Source of the DNA: Belnapia moabensis DSM 16746 | GTDB lineage: Bacteria; Pseudomonadota; Alphaproteobacteria; Acetobacterales; Acetobacteraceae | Length of the DNA: 64,000 nucleotides | Reading direction: 5' to 3' | NCBI RefSeq assembly: GCF_000745835.1 | Contig: NZ_JQKB01000001.1 | Location: forward strand, 62,001 to 126,000 | Shown: piece after piece, positions 17,963 through 31,058 of the stretch | How the letters are laid out: every line of letters begins with the position of its first letter | How positions within the stretch are numbered: position 1 is the stretch's first letter | The notes under the pieces: generated by a model | Told to the model about the DNA's origin: nothing | The model's database searches: none | What the model saw: the letters and a program-made list of their open reading frames with translations, nothing else | Translations under genes and position numbers: made by a program

Positions 17963-19447
17963 TCAGGCCGGGACGGCCTTCTCCCGCTTGCGTTGCACGG
18001 ATGATGGGATACGCAACGCCTCACGGTATTTGGCCACCGTTCGTCGGGCGATGTCTACGCCTTCCTGCCTAAGCCGTTCGACGACCGCATCATCGGAGAG
18101 CACCGCCTCCGGGTCCTCCGCCTCGATCATGGCGCGGATGCGGTGGCGTACCGCCTCGGCGCTGTGGCTCTCGCCGCCCATCGTGCCGGCGATGGCGGTG
18201 GTGAAGAAGTATTTCAGCTCGAAGGTGCCACGGGGCGTGGCGATGTACTTGTTCGCGGTGACGCGGGAGACGGTGCTCTCGTGCATCTGCACCTCCTCCG
18301 CCACGTCGCGCAGAATCAGCGGCCGCAGATACTCGACGCCATGGCGGAAGAAGCCGTCCTGCCGACGGACGATCTCGCTGGCGACCTTGAGGATGGTATT
18401 GGCCCGCTGCTCCAGGCTCTTCAGCAGCCAGTTGGCGCTTTGCAGCCGTTCGGCGAGGAACGCCTTCTCCTCCTTGTTGCGGGCGCCGACCTGGCAACGG
18501 GCATGGAAACCGCGATTGACCAGCACCCGCGGCAGTGTGTCAGGGTTCAGCTCCAGCAGCCAGCCGCCATCGGGGGCGCGGCGCATCAGCACATCGGGGA
18601 CGAGGGCAGGGGCGGGGGTAGCGTCGAAGCTGGCGCCCGGCTTGGGGTCGAGGCGGCGGAGCTCGGCCAGCATCTCGGCCAGGTCTTCGGCATCGACGCC
18701 GCAGATGGACATCAGCGCCGCCCGGTCGCGCCGCGCCACCAAGTCAAGGTTGTCGAGCAGCGCCTGCATGGCCGGGTCCAGCCGGTTGCGCTCGGCGAGC
18801 TGCACGGCGAGGCATTCGGCGAGGTTGCGGCAGAACATCCCGACCGGGTCGAAGCGCTGCATCCGGCTGCGCACGGCGGCGACCGCCGCCTCCTCGCACC
18901 CCAGTGCCGCGGCGATCTGCGCATCCTCGACCGCTAGCCGGCCCGCCGGATCGACGAGCGCCAAAAGTTGGGCGGCGATCAGCCGCTCGCGCGGCCCGTG
19001 GAAGGCGATGCGGACCTGCTCGCCCAGATGGTCGCGGAGACTGCGCGCCCCGGCGGCCAGATCGTCGACTCCAGCGAGGTCCTCGCCGAAATCCGTCCGG
19101 CCCCCGCGGCCGTAGGGCGACTCGTAGCCGCCACCGGCGTCATAGACATTGTCCCATTCGGCATCGAGCGGCCCGGCAGCCTCGCTCGGCAAGGTGTCGG
19201 AGACCGCGGCGGCGTGGCTGTCGGCACCTTCGGCCACGACGGGCGATGTATCGACCCGATGTCCGGAATCCGGCCCGGGCGGCGCCCGCTCGTCCCGTTC
19301 CAGCAGCGGGTTGCGCTCCAGCTCCTCCTCCACGAAGGCGGTGACCTCGAGGTTGGAGGACTGCAGCAGCTTGATAGCCTGCCGCAGTTGCGGCGTCATC
19401 ACCAGCGACTGCGATTGCCGCAGATCGAGGCGTGGCGCCATCGACAT
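17963..19447 (-). CDS. rpoN: RNA polymerase sigma-54 factor
   Basis: Sigma-N factor of 494 residues that directs transcription from -24/-12 promoters with enhancer-binding activators. Region I is at the N-terminus (LDLRQSQSLVMTPQLRQAIKLL). It is followed by an acidic linker, the core-binding domain (about 110-290) and the DNA-binding region with the helix-turn-helix. The RpoN box ARRTVAKYRE lies close to the C-terminus. Located between lptB and hpf, as in many proteobacteria. A possible target in this window is the motif upstream of gltD. Confidence 0.96.
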   Translation of the reverse strand: MSMAPRLDLRQSQSLVMTPQLRQAIKLLQSSNLEVTAFVEEELERNPLLERDERAPPGPDSGHRVDTSPVVAEGADSHAAAVSDTLPSEAAGPLDAEWDNVYDAGGGYESPYGRGGRTDFGEDLAGVDDLAAGARSLRDHLGEQVRIAFHGPRERLIAAQLLALVDPAGRLAVEDAQIAAALGCEEAAVAAVRSRMQRFDPVGMFCRNLAECLAVQLAERNRLDPAMQALLDNLDLVARRDRAALMSICGVDAEDLAEMLAELRRLDPKPGASFDATPAPALVPDVLMRRAPDGGWLLELNPDTLPRVLVNRGFHARCQVGARNKEEKAFLAERLQSANWLLKSLEQRANTILKVASEIVRRQDGFFRHGVEYLRPLILRDVAEEVQMHESTVSRVTANKYIATPRGTFELKYFFTTAIAGTMGGESHSAEAVRHRIRAMIEAEDPEAVLSDDAVVERLRQEGVDIARRTVAKYREALRIPSSVQRKREKAVPA

Positions 19448-19500
19448 GCTCAGGCGCTCCGTCCGGCAGAGCGAGGCGAGGCGAAAGGGTTCAGCATGCC

Positions 19501-20283
19501 CTACAGACTGAACTTCTCGCCGAGATAGACTCGCCGGACGCCCTCATGCGCGACGATGTCGTGCGGCAGCCCCTCCATCAGCACTTGGCCGTCGTGCAGG
19601 ATGTAGGCGCGGTCGATGATCTCCAGTGTCTCGCGTACGTTGTGGTCGGTGATGAGCACGCCGATGCCGCGGTTCTTCAGGTGCTTCACCAGATCGCGGA
19701 TTTCACCGACCGCGATCGGGTCGATGCCGGCCAACGGCTCGTCCAGCAGGATATAGGCAGGGTGGGTGGCCAGGGCGCGGGCGATCTCGCAGCGCCGACG
19801 CTCACCGCCGGAGAGTGCCAGGGCCGGGGCACGGCGGAGATGGGCGATGCCGAATTCGGCCAGCAGCGCGTCCAGCATCTGCTCCCGCCGGTCGCGCACC
19901 GGCTCGACCACTTCGAGCGCGGCGCGAATGTTGTCCTCGACCGAGAGGCCACGGAAGATCGAGGCCTCCTGCGGCAGGTAGCCGAGGCCGAGCCGGGCGC
20001 GGCGATACATCGGCAGGGTCGTCACATCATGCCCGTCCATGACGACCTTGCCCTCGTCGGGCTGGACGAGGCCAGTGATCATGTAGAAGGTCGTCGTCTT
20101 GCCGGCGCCATTCGGGCCGAGCAGCCCGACCGCCTCGCCGCGCTTCAGGTTGACCGAGACATTCCGCACCACTGGCCGCTTGCGGTAACGCTTGCCAAGG
20201 CCGGTTGCCACCAGCCCACCTTCGCCATCGATGGCGCGGAGTTTCGGGCCGCCGGCTTCGATGGGCAGCGTCGTCTGGTTCAT
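19501..20283 (-). CDS. lptB: LPS export ABC transporter ATP-binding protein
   Basis: ATPase of the LptB2FGC machine that extracts lipopolysaccharide from the inner membrane. The 260-residue product has Walker A GPNGAGKTT, the LptB-typical GYLPQEASIF Q-loop region, the signature LSGGERRR, and Walker B ILLDEPLAGIDP. The N-terminus overlaps the lptA stop by 4 bp. rpoN follows after 53 bp. Confidence 0.95.
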   Translation of the reverse strand: MNQTTLPIEAGGPKLRAIDGEGGLVATGLGKRYRKRPVVRNVSVNLKRGEAVGLLGPNGAGKTTTFYMITGLVQPDEGKVVMDGHDVTTLPMYRRARLGLGYLPQEASIFRGLSVEDNIRAALEVVEPVRDRREQMLDALLAEFGIAHLRRAPALALSGGERRRCEIARALATHPAYILLDEPLAGIDPIAVGEIRDLVKHLKNRGIGVLITDHNVRETLEIIDRAYILHDGQVLMEGLPHDIVAHEGVRRVYLGEKFSL

Positions 20284-21278
20284 CGGCTGCGACGCTCCGG
20301 CGTGGCGGGTTGGGGCGAAGCGCCGCGGCTGGGCGTCCGGTCGCTGCCGGGCTGGTCGGCGTCCTGGTTCGGCATGATGAGCCCTTGCACGCGGGCGCCC
20401 GGCGCGGAGACGAGCCGCGCCACATTCGTGCGGAGGTTCACGATCGCCTCCTGCCCGTTGATCTGGTTGTCGGTGCGGGTAATCCGCACGTTGCCGAGCA
20501 GCCGCGCCATGCCGGTCTGGGCGCTGTAGACGCCACGGTCGCCGCGCACGACATCGGTCGCGGTGCGAATCTCGACATTGCCGAAGGCCTCGACCCGGTC
20601 GACCTTGCCCTGGCCGGGCACCGGCTTCTCACCCGGCTTCGCCGCCACGGGCGGAGGCGCGGGCGTGGCATTGGCCTGGCCCGGGCCATCCAACATGTAG
20701 GAGACAAGCGTGTCGGCAGCGATCCGCCGACCGCCTTCGGCATTGTCCACCACCACGGCGTTGCCGCGAGCGACGGCCATCTTCCGCGCCGACCAGTATT
20801 CCAGACTGTCCTTGGCCGTGATGACTTGGCTCGGCGTGGTGAGCGAGACCTCGCCTCGCCCGGTCAACACCAGTACCGCCTGATCGATGTCATAAACGGC
20901 GCGGTCGCCGCGGGCGGTGTCGGTCTCGGTGACGATGCGAACATTGCCCTCCGCCTCGAGCCGCCAGATTTCGTTGCTGCCGCCGCCGAGCGCCTGGTCC
21001 GGGCTGCCGGCCGCTGCGGCCGGGCGCACTGCACCGGCCTGCGTCTCGCTCGGACGCGCCTGGGAGCGGTATCGGGCCAGCAGCCGATCGGCATAAACGG
21101 TGACGTTGCCGCGGATGGCGCGGGCATTGCCGCGGGCGATAACCACCTGCTCCGCCTGGCGCCACTCAATGCCATCGGAGGCAGTGACATCCACTGGCCC
21201 GCCCTGGGACATGTCGATGCCCTGCGCCATGGCATGCAGGGGCAGCGCCAGCAGGGCAGCGAGGAGCCAACGCCTCAT
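20280..21278 (-). CDS. lptA: LPS transport periplasmic bridge protein LptA (OstA-like)
   Basis: Periplasmic beta-jellyroll protein carrying LPS between LptC and LptD. The signal peptide is MRRWLLAALLALPLHAMAQ with cleavage after AMA. Two OstA-like repeats follow (about 25-160 and 190-300, the second with VDRVEAFGNVEIRTATDVVRGDRG). At 332 residues it is longer than the E. coli protein, with a Pro/Ala linker and a Pro/Arg C-terminal tail, as is common in alphaproteobacteria. The start overlaps lptC by 4 bp and the stop overlaps lptB by 4 bp. Confidence 0.88.
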   Translation of the reverse strand: MRRWLLAALLALPLHAMAQGIDMSQGGPVDVTASDGIEWRQAEQVVIARGNARAIRGNVTVYADRLLARYRSQARPSETQAGAVRPAAAAGSPDQALGGGSNEIWRLEAEGNVRIVTETDTARGDRAVYDIDQAVLVLTGRGEVSLTTPSQVITAKDSLEYWSARKMAVARGNAVVVDNAEGGRRIAADTLVSYMLDGPGQANATPAPPPVAAKPGEKPVPGQGKVDRVEAFGNVEIRTATDVVRGDRGVYSAQTGMARLLGNVRITRTDNQINGQEAIVNLRTNVARLVSAPGARVQGLIMPNQDADQPGSDRTPSRGASPQPATPERRSR

Positions 21279-21952
21279 CGCCTGCCGCCTTCCAGCACCG
21301 CATGGGCATTCCCGGTGAAGACGACGACCGCACCACGCTCGAGGATGCGGAAGCCGTCAGAGGTGATGGTGCCGAAGCTGCCCTGGGCGGCCACCGGAGA
21401 GTCGCCGCTGGCGGTGCCCGCCTCGGTTTCCACCGCTGCCGTCTCAGTTAGCATCATCACGCCGCTGTCGTGGTAGATCGTCACGTCGCCCTTGAGGTCG
21501 AGATGGTTCGCGGCGCGGTCAAACCGGCCGGTATGGGCCTGCAGATAAACCCAGGCGCCGTCCGAAAGCAGGATATCCGCCCGTGGCTCCTCAAGGTCGA
21601 GCACCCGCTCCGCCCCTGGCTGCTGGCCGGTACGGGCGGTGACGGTAAAGGGCCGGTTCAGATCGTCGACTCCCTGGTAACGCGGGTTGACGACTCGCAG
21701 CCCTTCCGCCCGCGGCATCACCATGCGGCGGAAGCTGACGCGGGATCGGTCTTCATTGCCTTCGATCTCGGGCCAGAACACGACCAGGCTCAACAGAGCA
21801 AGTGCGAGGGCCGGCAGCAGCCGCTTGCTCCAGCGGACGAAGAAGCGCCGGCGCGCCATCTGGCGCTGGCTGAAGCCGCGGCGCTCGCGGGAGAGTGGCA
21901 TCATAGCGCGATCCGATGCCAACGGCGCACGCGCCATCGTTGCCTGGGCCAT
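21275..21952 (-). CDS. lptC: LPS export ABC transporter periplasmic protein LptC
   Basis: Single-span inner-membrane protein that receives LPS from LptB2FG. There is one membrane helix (KRLLPALALALLSLVVFWP) after a basic cytoplasmic segment, then a periplasmic beta-jellyroll with RADILLSDGAWVYLQAHTGRFD. The start is ambiguous: ATG at 21952 (chosen), ATG at 21904, or GTG at 22012, none with a convincing ribosome site. A promoter motif at 22048-22076 is compatible with all three. Confidence 0.85.
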   Translation of the reverse strand: MAQATMARAPLASDRAMMPLSRERRGFSQRQMARRRFFVRWSKRLLPALALALLSLVVFWPEIEGNEDRSRVSFRRMVMPRAEGLRVVNPRYQGVDDLNRPFTVTARTGQQPGAERVLDLEEPRADILLSDGAWVYLQAHTGRFDRAANHLDLKGDVTIYHDSGVMMLTETAAVETEAGTASGDSPVAAQGSFGTITSDGFRILERGAVVVFTGNAHAVLEGGRR

Positions 21953-22047
21953 GGATGGCTGGTCCAAGGGCCGGTCCCGCTTCACAGGCCCGCCTGCTGC
22001 CTGGGAAGGCACGGCCGAAGGGTGTCTGTTCGCATCTGCACACCCTC

Positions 22048-22076
22048 TCTATGGGCTCGGCGGACCCCAGGGTCAA
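22048..22076 (-). promoter_or_regulatory. Putative sigma70-type promoter for lptC-lptA-lptB-rpoN
   Basis: On the minus strand TTGACC (22071-22076) and CATAGA (22048-22053) are spaced by 17 bp. Transcription would start near 22041, ahead of all candidate lptC starts. Confidence 0.45.
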
Positions 22077-22152
22077 CGGATGGCGTATCGAACGGACAAG
22101 AAGCGTGCCAAAAGCGATAGACGTACTTGACAATCGCTATGTCATTGCGGTG

Positions 22153-22776
22153 TCAGTGTGCGAAGATGTCCGGCTCTGCATAGCCGAGCAGGTCGAGCGC
22201 ACCGCGCGTCGGCAAGAAGCGGAAGCAGGCTTCGGCCAGATCCATTCGCCCCTCGCGGCGCAGCAGCCCTTCGAGCTTGGCCCAGAGTGCATGCAGATGC
22301 AGTACGTCGGAGGCTGCATAGGCCAGCTGCTCCGACGACAGTTCCGGCGCGCCCCAGTCCGAGCTCTGCTGCTGCTTCGAAATCTCGACCCCGAGCAACT
22401 CTTTGCACAGGTCCTTCAGCCCGTGTCGGTCGGTGAAGGTGCGGACCAGCTTGGCGGCGACCTTGGTGCAGATCACTGGCGTCACCGTGACGCCCAGATG
22501 CTGGTGCAACGCCGCGCAATCGAAGCGGGCGAAATGGAACAGCTTGGCGACCGCCGGGTCCTCCAGGAGCCGCTTCAGGTTCGGGCAATCCGCGCCGCGG
22601 CCGCCAAGGCTCTCGGGGATGATCTGCACCAGTTCCGCATTGCCGTCGCCGGCCGAGAGCTGCACCAGGCAAAGCCGGTCGCGGTGCGGGTTGAGTCCCA
22701 TCGTCTCGGTGTCGATGGCAACCATGCTGCCGAAGTCGAGCCCATCGGGCAGGTCATGGCGGTGCAGGCGGATCAC
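22153..22776 (-). CDS. rnd: Ribonuclease D (short, exonuclease-domain form)
   Basis: DEDD-family 3'-5' exoribonuclease acting on tRNA 3' ends. The 207-residue form has only the catalytic domain and lacks the C-terminal HRDC domains of E. coli RNase D, which is usual in alphaproteobacteria. Exo I is AIDTETMGL; Exo II lies around FHFARFDCAAL; Exo III is YAASDVLHL. The GTG at 22776 gives MIRLHRHDLPDGL. The open frame extends to 22947, but that part is a reading of the tRNA gene and is rejected. A tRNA-Leu lies 90 bp upstream on the same strand. Confidence 0.9.
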   Translation of the reverse strand: MIRLHRHDLPDGLDFGSMVAIDTETMGLNPHRDRLCLVQLSAGDGNAELVQIIPESLGGRGADCPNLKRLLEDPAVAKLFHFARFDCAALHQHLGVTVTPVICTKVAAKLVRTFTDRHGLKDLCKELLGVEISKQQQSSDWGAPELSSEQLAYAASDVLHLHALWAKLEGLLRREGRMDLAEACFRFLPTRGALDLLGYAEPDIFAH

Positions 22777-22866
22777 GGCGGGCCTCCTTGCGGCAGCGTT
22801 GCCGCGGCCGGCCGGATAAGGGGAAAAGAGGGTCGTGCCCAATGCGCGGTCCCCAGAAGCGGGGAG

Positions 22867-22953
<87 letters not shown>

Positions 22954-22994
22954 ACAGGCTGCGGAGCCGGCGGTTGATCGCCGCCGGGAGCGCG

Positions 22995-23023
22995 CAAATA
23001 TAAGGCCCTGCGTCCGCCGTCAA
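22995..23023 (-). promoter_or_regulatory. Promoter for tRNA-Leu
   Basis: Minus-strand TTGACG (23018-23023) and TATTTG (22995-23000) with a 17-bp spacer. Predicted start near 22988, about 35 nt before the mature tRNA 5' end. Confidence 0.55.
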
Positions 23024-23041
23024 GCGGCTTTGCGGCCCCGC

Positions 23042-23070
23042 TTGGCGTTGCATCGCGGCGGACCTATGGT
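23042..23070 (+). promoter_or_regulatory. Putative promoter for the NDUFA9-like gene
   Basis: TTGGCG (23042-23047) and TATGGT (23065-23070) with a 17-bp spacer, 30 bp before the ATG at 23100. It is divergent from the tRNA promoter. Confidence 0.4.
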
Positions 23071-23099
23071 CCGCTCGCTTTCAGTCGGAGCGCTCCCGC

Positions 23100-24059
23100 A
23101 TGCGTCAGCCCACAATTCGTCAGGTTGCCACCGTTTTCGGCGGGGCCGGCTTCATCGGCCGCTATGTGGTGCAACGACTGGCGGCGCGCGGCTGGGTGGT
23201 GCGGGTGGCCGGGCGGGACCCGGCGCGGGCGCGCTTCCTGCAAACCCAGGGCATGGTAGGGCAGATCGTGCCGCTTGCCGCCGATCTCGCGGATGAGGGC
23301 CAACTCGCCCGTGCCATCGGCGGGGCGGACCTGGTCGTCAACCTCGTCGGCATCCTCGCCGAGCGGGCCTCCGGCGATTTCCAGCGCGTGCAGGCCGAAG
23401 GCGCTGGGCGGATCGCCCGTCTGGCCGCGGCGGGCGGCGTGGAGCGGCTGGTCCATGTCTCGGCGATCGGCGCCGACCCGGAGAGCCCGAGCCGCTACGG
23501 TCGCAGCAAGGCCGAGGGCGAAGCGGCCGTCCGCGCCGCCTTCCCGAATGCCACTATCCTGCGCCCTTCCATCGTCTTCGGGCCGGAGGACCAGTTTTTC
23601 AATCGCTTCGCGGGCATGGCCCGGCTGTTGCCGGTGATGCCGGTGGTCGCCGGCAAGGCGCGGTTCCAACCGGTCTATGTCGGCGACGTGGCCGATGCAG
23701 TGATCGCCGCCGCCAGCCGCGAGGATGCCTTGGGCAGGACCTACGAGTTGGCGGGGCCACGCATTCTCTCCTTCCGCGAGCTGCTGCGTTTCATCCTGGA
23801 CACCACCGGCCATCGCCGGCCGCTGATCGACATGCCGGACGGGCTGGTGAAGCTCCAGGTGGCGCTCGGGCGTTTGCTGCCCAACCCGCCGCTTACTGAA
23901 GACCAGTTGCTCATGCTCCAGCGGGACAATGTCGCCACGGCCGGTGTGCCTGGCTTGGCCGAGCTCGGCATCACGCCGAAATCGGTGGAGGCGGTCGTGC
24001 CGGGCTATTTGCGGCGCTTTCGCCCCGGCGGTGGGCGGCGCCCGCTCCCGGCTAACTGA
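23100..24059 (+). CDS. Complex I NDUFA9 subunit family protein (atypical SDR)
   Basis: A 319-residue extended/atypical SDR related to mitochondrial NDUFA9, an accessory subunit of respiratory complex I. The nucleotide loop is VFGGAGFIGRYV near the N-terminus. NLVGILAERASGDFQRVQAEGAGRIA and LRPSIVFGPEDQFFNRFAGM are hallmarks of this family. The usual YxxxK is degenerate (SRYGRSKAEGEAA), so a structural or cofactor-sensing role is likely. It is not next to nuo genes. Its promoter is divergent from that of the tRNA. Confidence 0.88.
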   Translation: MRQPTIRQVATVFGGAGFIGRYVVQRLAARGWVVRVAGRDPARARFLQTQGMVGQIVPLAADLADEGQLARAIGGADLVVNLVGILAERASGDFQRVQAEGAGRIARLAAAGGVERLVHVSAIGADPESPSRYGRSKAEGEAAVRAAFPNATILRPSIVFGPEDQFFNRFAGMARLLPVMPVVAGKARFQPVYVGDVADAVIAAASREDALGRTYELAGPRILSFRELLRFILDTTGHRRPLIDMPDGLVKLQVALGRLLPNPPLTEDQLLMLQRDNVATAGVPGLAELGITPKSVEAVVPGYLRRFRPGGGRRPLPAN

Positions 24060-24089
24060 AAGGACCGATTCGGAACTATTGCGGCAGGA

Positions 24090-24105
24090 AGGCTTGCACA
24101 TTGCT
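24090..24105 (+). promoter_or_regulatory. Sigma54-like -24/-12 element upstream of gltD
   Basis: Positions 24090-24105 read AGGCTTGCACATTGCT: GG at 24091-24092 and GC at 24103-24104 with exactly 10 bp between them. It matches the consensus at GGC, G and TTGCT. It lies 171 bp before the gltD ATG. No enhancer-binding site was identified, so it remains a candidate. Confidence 0.35.
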
Positions 24106-24119
24106 TTCCTCGCGCCACT

Positions 24120-24170
24120 GAGTCCTGAATATTAGGTCAGATATTATGACCTAACGGCGAAAAAGGACTC
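24120..24170. repeat. Nested inverted repeat in the gltD leader
   Basis: The outer arms are GAGTCCT (24120-24126) and AGGACTC (24164-24170). The inner arms are TTAGGTCA (24132-24139) and TGACCTAA (24147-24154) around a 7-nt spacer. Both pairs are perfect and share nearly the same centre. The segment is AT-rich compared with its surroundings. It could be an operator for a dimeric regulator or a leader RNA hairpin. Confidence 0.6.
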
Positions 24171-24274
24171 GCGTCACCGCGCGTGGGGTCGTAAAGCTGC
24201 GCCTGTCATCAGCCGAGGCGGCTGGGGTGCCGCGTGCCCGTACCGCCTCTGATCGAGAAAGCGGAGGCGCCGCC

Positions 24275-25714
24275 ATGGCCGAACGGATGCTGCAATTCGT
24301 GCGTCTTTCTCAGGCGCAGCCGGAGAAGCGCGACATCGCCGCCCGCCGTTCCGACTTCGGTGAAATTTACCGCGAATTCGCCGCTGAAGCGGCTTCCGCC
24401 CAGGCCAGCCGGTGCAGCCAGTGCGGCGTTCCTTTCTGCTCTATCCACTGCCCGCTGAATCAGAACATCCCCGATTGGCTGAAGCTGACGGCGGAAGGGC
24501 GGCTGGAAGAGGCGCACGAGGTCAATTCCGCAACCAATACCTTCCCCGAGATCTGCGGCCGCATCTGCCCGCAGGACCGGCTGTGCGAGGGCAACTGCGT
24601 CATCGAGAAGGGCTTCGAAAGCGTCACCATCGGCGCCGTCGAGAAATACATCAACGACACCGCCTGGGCGAATGGCTGGGTCAAGCCGCCGAGCCCGCGC
24701 CAGGAGAAGTCACACAGCATCGGCATCATCGGCGCCGGCCCGGCCGGCCTCGCCGCGGCCGAGCGGCTGCGCAGCCGCGGCTGGCAGGTGCATGTCTACG
24801 ACCGCTACGACCGCGTCGGCGGGCTGATGATCTACGGCATCCCCAACTTCAAGCTGGAGAAGGAGGTGGTGCTGCGGCGTTGGAAGCAGTTTGAGGCGGG
24901 TGGCATTCACTTCCACCTGAACGTCGCGGTCGGCGCCGACATCACCATGGACGAGCTGCGGGCGAAGCACGATGCCGTCTTCATCGCGACCGGCGTCTAC
25001 AAGGCGCGCGACATCGAGGTGCCGGGCAGCGACCTTGCCGGTATCGTCCCCGCGCTCGACTACCTGACCGCCTCCAACCGCGACAACCTGGGCGATGCCG
25101 TCCCCGATTTCGCTTCCGGTGCGTTGAACGCCAAGGGCAAGCGCGTGGTCGTGCTCGGCGGCGGCGATACGGCAATGGATTGCGTCCGCACCGCCATACG
25201 CCAGGGCGCTTCGGCCGTCACCTGCCTCTATCGCCGTGACAAGGCGAACATGCCGGGCTCCATGCGCGAGGTGAAGAATGCGGAGGAGGAGGGTGTCGAG
25301 TTCACCTGGCTCGCCGCGCCCGATGCATTTCTCGGTACCGGCAAGGTGGAGGCGGTGCAGGCGATGCGCATGCATCTCGGCCTGCCGGATGCGACCGGCC
25401 GCCAGCAGGTGGCAGCGATCCCCGGCGGCGGGTTCATTATACCCTGCGACCTCGCCATCAAGGCGCTCGGCTTCGATGCCGAAGACCTGCCGGCGATGTT
25501 CAACGAGCCGGCGCTGGCCGTCACCCGCTGGGGTACGGTCAAGGTCGACCATCGCACGATGATGACGGCGCTGCCCGGCGTCTTCGCCGGCGGAGACATC
25601 GTGCGCGGCGCCTCCCTCGTCGTCTGGGCGATCCGCGACGGGCGCGACGCGGCGGACCAGATAGAGGCCTATGTCACCCAGAAGGCGAGCACGCTCGCCA
25701 CCGCGGCGGAGTGA
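24275..25714 (+). CDS. gltD: Glutamate synthase small (beta) subunit
   Basis: NADPH-oxidising subunit that feeds electrons to GltB. The 479-residue product has an N-terminal Fe-S segment with Cys47, Cys50, Cys55 and Cys59, and a second cysteine group in CGRICPQDRLCEGNC. An FAD-binding GAGPAG follows at about 151, then an NADPH-binding GGGDTAMD, and a late GGDIVRGA. The ATG at 24275 follows GCGGAGGCG. It precedes gltB by 5 bp; small-subunit-first order is the reverse of E. coli. Confidence 0.95.
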   Translation: MAERMLQFVRLSQAQPEKRDIAARRSDFGEIYREFAAEAASAQASRCSQCGVPFCSIHCPLNQNIPDWLKLTAEGRLEEAHEVNSATNTFPEICGRICPQDRLCEGNCVIEKGFESVTIGAVEKYINDTAWANGWVKPPSPRQEKSHSIGIIGAGPAGLAAAERLRSRGWQVHVYDRYDRVGGLMIYGIPNFKLEKEVVLRRWKQFEAGGIHFHLNVAVGADITMDELRAKHDAVFIATGVYKARDIEVPGSDLAGIVPALDYLTASNRDNLGDAVPDFASGALNAKGKRVVVLGGGDTAMDCVRTAIRQGASAVTCLYRRDKANMPGSMREVKNAEEEGVEFTWLAAPDAFLGTGKVEAVQAMRMHLGLPDATGRQQVAAIPGGGFIIPCDLAIKALGFDAEDLPAMFNEPALAVTRWGTVKVDHRTMMTALPGVFAGGDIVRGASLVVWAIRDGRDAADQIEAYVTQKASTLATAAE

Positions 25715-25719
25715 GAGCA

Positions 25720-30242
<4,523 letters not shown>

Positions 30243-30252
<10 letters not shown>

Positions 30253-30272
30253 GCCGCCCCGCCGGCTCAGCC
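30243..30272. terminator. Possible hairpin terminator between convergent genes
   Basis: GGCTGAG (30243-30249) and CTCAGCC (30266-30272) pair across the gltB stop and the end of the convergent gene; the loop can itself pair (GGC/GCC). No T-tract, so this is tentative. Confidence 0.3.
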
Positions 30273-30950
30273 TCCCGGGCGCATCGCCTTGGTGAAGCAC
30301 CCCTCGTTGTTGTACGGCCAGTAGAGACCCCACTGGCCGTAATAGGCTTTGCAGGCCGCCATATCGGGTAGGTAGCTCGCTTCGCCCTCGCGGAAGGCGG
30401 CGAAGCGGGTATCCACCTTCACCCCAGGGTGTCGGTGCCCATGCGGTGGGGTGAAATCGTCCTGCGCTCCGTGCTGCAGCTTGCTTTGCAGCCCAGCATT
30501 CAGCAGCCGCACCGCCTCCATCGCATCCCTGTCCCATTTGCCGCCCTCGGCGCCGGAGATTAGGGCAGAAGCGAACAGCTTGCGGTATCCGCCCTGCGGC
30601 TTCCGCGCCCAAAGGCTCATCATGTCATAGTCTGAGACGAAGATGTTGCCGCGTTCGGGATGCACGCCGAGGCCGCTCTCGCCCGACTTCACCGTATGGC
30701 CCGCACTGTCATGCCCATCCGCCCAGCGCTTCGGCGGCACGACGCCCTGGAAGGCGACGGCGCCCCGCTTCGGGCAACGCATGACGATCAGCAGCCCGAG
30801 CCGCCGCGTCGCCTGACGGAAACATGCCACATCCTCCGGGCCGATATCGCTCTGCCCGGCGAAGCGGGCATCCTCCGGCCCGACCTCGCCGCTGGCCCGG
30901 CTCAAGCGCTGGAAGGCGGCTATTTCGGCGATCGACACAGTCAGCGTCAT
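30267..30950 (-). CDS. Hypothetical protein resembling ExoY/edema-factor-type nucleotidyl cyclase core
   Basis: A 227-residue soluble protein without signal peptide. The order of motifs resembles class II (anthrax edema factor, CyaA, ExoY) cyclases. A strand reading LLIVMRCPK is followed by PPKRW (Lys74) and HTVKSGESG (His85, Lys88), like the K...HGKSSDWG catalytic segment. VSDYDMMSL (Asp107, Asp109) is like the metal-binding DYD. LLNAGLQSKLQHGAQDDF (His160) is like HGTEQDN. Only 19 residues separate Lys88 from Asp107, against about 120-140 in known enzymes, and the Asn six residues after the His is Phe166. It may be a minimal, inactive or unrelated fold. ATG at 30950 is chosen because AGGAGG lies 9 nt upstream; ATG at 30977 is an alternative. 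No secretion genes nearby. Confidence 0.45.
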   Translation of the reverse strand: MTLTVSIAEIAAFQRLSRASGEVGPEDARFAGQSDIGPEDVACFRQATRRLGLLIVMRCPKRGAVAFQGVVPPKRWADGHDSAGHTVKSGESGLGVHPERGNIFVSDYDMMSLWARKPQGGYRKLFASALISGAEGGKWDRDAMEAVRLLNAGLQSKLQHGAQDDFTPPHGHRHPGVKVDTRFAAFREGEASYLPDMAACKAYYGQWGLYWPYNNEGCFTKAMRPGG

Positions 30951-31058
30951 CTGGGCTGTCCTCCTGACCGAGAACATTGTAGCATCGAATCAACTTGGCT
31001 TCCCAGCCGATGCGGAACGCCTTTCGCTGCCGCGGCGCGGGTGCCATAAGGCGCTGCC

